DNA of 64,000 nt, taken from positions 41,774-105,773 of the forward strand of contig JAIRKD010000068.1 of NCBI GenBank assembly GCA_031260285.1. Reading direction: 5' to 3'. The DNA comes from Gemmatimonadota bacterium (GTDB lineage Bacteria > Gemmatimonadota > Gemmatimonadetes > Longimicrobiales > Longimicrobiaceae). The translations under genes were made by a program, and so were the position numbers. Shown piece by piece: positions 62,001 through 64,000 of this stretch (position 1 is its first letter; each line of letters begins with the position of its first letter). The notes beneath the pieces are model-generated. The model was not told the DNA's origin, did no database searches, and was given only the letters and a program-made list of their open reading frames with translations.

Positions 62001-64000
62001 CAGCTTGTATTCCCATTGGCCAGATACGCCATCTGAACAAAGTCGTCTTCGGGCTGGGTGACCTTTGTGGGAAGAAAGGGATGAAGCGAATCCGCATATT
62101 CGTACACCGTCGCCGCATCCCGGCCATCATTGTACGGGTTGACCTGTGTCGTCCGGATCAGGGCACCTCGCGTACTGAAGGCCGCCCTGGTTGTATAGCC
62201 ATTGGGCGCACGCACCTCCGTCACCAACGCCGGGAAGCGGAAATCCTCCCGGAGGAGTCTGGTTTCAGCGCCCAGCGCGTCGCGGATCACCGTGGGCGCG
62301 CCCCAGCGATCCGTCCAGATCCGCGTCACCGTGGTGTCCGTGCGGGGTCCGTTGATCACCGTCATCGCTTCGGTCAGCACCACCGCCGTCCGCTTCGGGG
62401 TGACCCCGGTGCCCACCTTGAGCCCCACCACTTCCACCGGGCTGAAGGTGGTACGCAGGTTCAGGCGGCTGGTCCCCGTATCCGCAACCACGGTTGCGAA
62501 GCGATTCCCCTCCGCTGTGTAGCTGTAGCTGTTGCGCGTCCCGCGCTTGTCGGTCCGGCTGCTCACCAGACGACTGGTGGTGTTCGGGTAGCTGAACCGG
62601 GTGCTCAGCAGCGTATCCGACGGACTGTCCGGGTCCTGGATGTACCGGATCCGGCCACCCCCTCCCGCCAGCGTCGTAAGAGCAACCATTGTCACGCGGG
62701 AAACCGTTGTGGCGCCTGTCTGCGGAGGTGAGGTGACCGTGTAGTTCCCCATCGCGCCTGCCGCCGGCCAGCTGACGGTGTACTCCTGACGGGTAATCCC
62801 CGCAGGCGCAGGCAGCTGAATCGCCGACAGGCGACTGTAGCTGTCATACTGGAAGCGGGTGGAGTGCCCCAACCGACTGACGGTGGAGTCCTGCAGACCC
62901 GTCGCGCTGAAATACACCTTTGTCTTGTCCGGCAGGTCATGGACGTATGAGACCTGCGTACCCACCGTGATCTTCCGGATGGAATCTGCACCCGCCATAT
63001 CCGGATGGATCGCCTTCCATTTTGTCGGATTGCTGGTTGTGGTGGGCTCAAACAGCCGCGTGCTGCCATCCCCACCCACCCAGAGCAGATTGTTCCCCTC
63101 TGGAACCAGCCGTTCAATTCCCGCCAGCCACCACCCCGCTCCAAATGGCGAGTTCATCCGGTTCACAATCACCAGCTTCCCGGTCCGGGTGACCGTGTTT
63201 GCGCCCTGTTTCACTTCCAGTCTGTAATCGTACAGCCCGGTGGGATCATTGGAGGTGGCCTCAAAGCCAAGCGCGATCCGCCGTCCCTGACCCGTGCTCC
63301 ACCCCGAGGTTGCCCAGGACCCGGTGGCCCGCGTTGTCCAGCTGGTGGCAGTGGTCGCCTTGACCTGGAGAGTCGCGGTCACTGAATCGGTCGATGAGAC
63401 ACCCGTCGGCAGCCAGACGTTGGCAGCCACGACAGGCATGGGCGCCGCGTGCTGGCTGTTGTACAAGAGCGTGGGCGCGCGATCTACGCTCATTGCCTGC
63501 GTTGCGGGGAGGCCATGCACCAGCCGCAGGTCGCCACATTCGTAACCCGCTCCCTCACCCGCGGAAGCTGCAACACAGTAGGATCGCTCGATACTGGTGC
63601 CCGGATTCACCGTTTCGACTTCCGCCCAGAGCGCGTTCTGCATGGAGAGGCTGAGAGTTCCGATCCCCTGATACCCCGCCACCGCGCCCCCACTGCCGCT
63701 CACCAGCAGACGCACCGTCCCCGTATCCAGCGGAATGGTCCCCATGTACTTCATCTTTGCGGTGGTACTTTGTCCTGCATTCAGCGCAACAGAGGTGGGA
63801 GATACGCTGCAGTCGGAGATCGGTGCGGTGATGCAGTCCGGCTCCAGGGTGAAGTTCCCCGAGACACCGGACACGTTCTGAATGGTGAAGGTGACGCTGT
63901 CTGCTACTCCGGGCTGCCCCTGACGGGTGGCTCCGCCAACCGGGGTCACCGCAACGGTCCCCATATTGACGATCACATTGCCTGATGCAGTCACCGTATA
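59051..64000 (-). CDS. Rhs/YD-repeat protein with C-terminal GIY-YIG nuclease-like toxin domain; N-terminus beyond the right window edge
   Basis: Multiple YD repeats; RHS core end YYNPESGQFTQIDPIGIAGGLNVYGYAAGDPINFSDPFGL; C-terminus VYISTAGNYVGITKNIAARAATHL...AVEQVLIEHMGLSKNGGPLTNMINSISP; frame open through the last base. Confidence 0.93.
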   Translation of the reverse strand, partial: YTVTASGNVIVNMGTVAVTPVGGATRQGQPGVADSVTFTIQNVSGVSGNFTLEPDCITAPISDCSVSPTSVALNAGQSTTAKMKYMGTIPLDTGTVRLLVSGSGGAVAGYQGIGTLSLSMQNALWAEVETVNPGTSIERSYCVAASAGEGAGYECGDLRLVHGLPATQAMSVDRAPTLLYNSQHAAPMPVVAANVWLPTGVSSTDSVTATLQVKATTATSWTTRATGSWATSGWSTGQGRRIALGFEATSNDPTGLYDYRLEVKQGANTVTRTGKLVIVNRMNSPFGAGWWLAGIERLVPEGNNLLWVGGDGSTRLFEPTTTSNPTKWKAIHPDMAGADSIRKITVGTQVSYVHDLPDKTKVYFSATGLQDSTVSRLGHSTRFQYDSYSRLSAIQLPAPAGITRQEYTVSWPAAGAMGNYTVTSPPQTGATTVSRVTMVALTTLAGGGGRIRYIQDPDSPSDTLLSTRFSYPNTTSRLVSSRTDKRGTRNSYSYTAEGNRFATVVADTGTSRLNLRTTFSPVEVVGLKVGTGVTPKRTAVVLTEAMTVINGPRTDTTVTRIWTDRWGAPTVIRDALGAETRLLREDFRFPALVTEVRAPNGYTTRAAFSTRGALIRTTQVNPYNDGRDAATVYEYADSLHPFLPTKVTQPEDDFVQMAYLANGNTSWVQDGRGSSSRVNFTYMTGSCAGLPAQVIEPTIGTQTDAITYGYDTRCNLEKQTTPSGVITTTFRNTTGRVDSIFLPIDATGRREVQRFRYDAMDRDTLTTRQGPAMGVSVTVKDTTYTGAEILTVQKRYDRGGYVTAVRALGLLRDSTEYDALGRVKKNFTYDPYKPNPNYLPTVTSYDAAGNPISVSSGGSPAVLMTYDQLDRLVRKIVPSVSFPDSPWCYSLCDTVPGIVPKPAPATMHFPFKSAGLVIPADTANFTYDAVTGTMRSATNRYSRVGRSYYPNGALRGDTLTVKGESTFRYYLGITYDRNGRRTSLGQNGVYGPQGYQYDLQTGALTVIKDIFGKSYTYSWNVRNELTQLTLPNGIAENYTYDREGRLLTRSATGGQSGVAALVGAYSYIYDQRGKVLQDSYNSKVTGYAYSGLGYLMSVGHPNEKEEFRVAPDGYVKANAYRPVNDSRHEWSYTGPGRQSGTTPRLPDCQTPECALNPFQDWDDMKLLREIRSAAGNVTDVITAGVSHDWRRTSGSPGYHLFENVTSRSRNVSWYDADQKLRFTQRAELSNYQEKTFPCTSNGQPWTCFADFSRDSDGEFVEYRYDALGRRIYTDIMRDMNACPSGVDWGCNLGVAATTDWKTGSNPCLTNCTSPKTYTVWDGDQIIYEKRTQAAAPQNILESTIEINYTHGLGIDQPLSVIRRESFPYQQAYANLVILHSGTRSIFMATDANGAKCCQNALFPGDEDMRAYLAGARYTLGESRGFHWYGSLVAGSRDQNGLIYRRNRYYNPESGQFTQIDPIGIAGGLNVYGYAAGDPINFSDPFGLDPCHPNDLTEALVCVGARVSAVEKPLEIAGMLAVAPLGGTEMLGAKMTQMTIGAKAAIATGETSVYISTAGNYVGITKNIAARAATHLRERSMSIDVIPGLSRLSRTDARAVEQVLIEHMGLSKNGGPLTNMINSISPSNPAYKNALVRGREILRTVNFPGF

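Overview
High-GC bacterial chromosome segment. Gene content (CdaA, LolA, FtsH, AsmA, polyprenyl synthase, SpoIID/LytB-like and YlbF-like proteins) suggests a diderm phylum, possibly Gemmatimonadota; this is an inference only. From 1 to about 41 kb almost all genes lie on the minus strand in tightly packed housekeeping clusters: lspA-ileS, punA/yggS, cdaA-folP-ftsH, hpt-tilS, eno-ftsB plus two tRNA-Met(CAU), ino1-pgsA, prmC-prfA-rpmE, hemL-yajQ, lolA-ftsK, and comB-accC-accB-efp-aroQ. From 41.7 kb there is a mixed-strand region: a SurA/PpiD-type PPIase, ispB, a large DExH helicase with an RGG tail, a His-rich protein, a cupin, AsmA and gltD. The most interesting part is the last ~8 kb (56.3-64.0 kb). 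It holds a large Rhs/YD-repeat protein, truncated by the right window edge, whose C-terminal variable domain carries a GIY-YIG nuclease signature. Downstream are four small AT-richer ORFs that look like an immunity-gene array: an Imm26-like ORF, a DUF4259-like ORF and two mutually paralogous ORFs of unknown family. A decayed IS3-type transposase sits inside the array. Other items worth a second look: a family of intergenic perfect palindromes, a Bor-like lipoprotein, a lipoprotein form of LolA, iteron-like repeats near a GntR regulator, and an inositol-phospholipid gene pair. All assignments come from reading the sequence and recalling family motifs; no searches were run.
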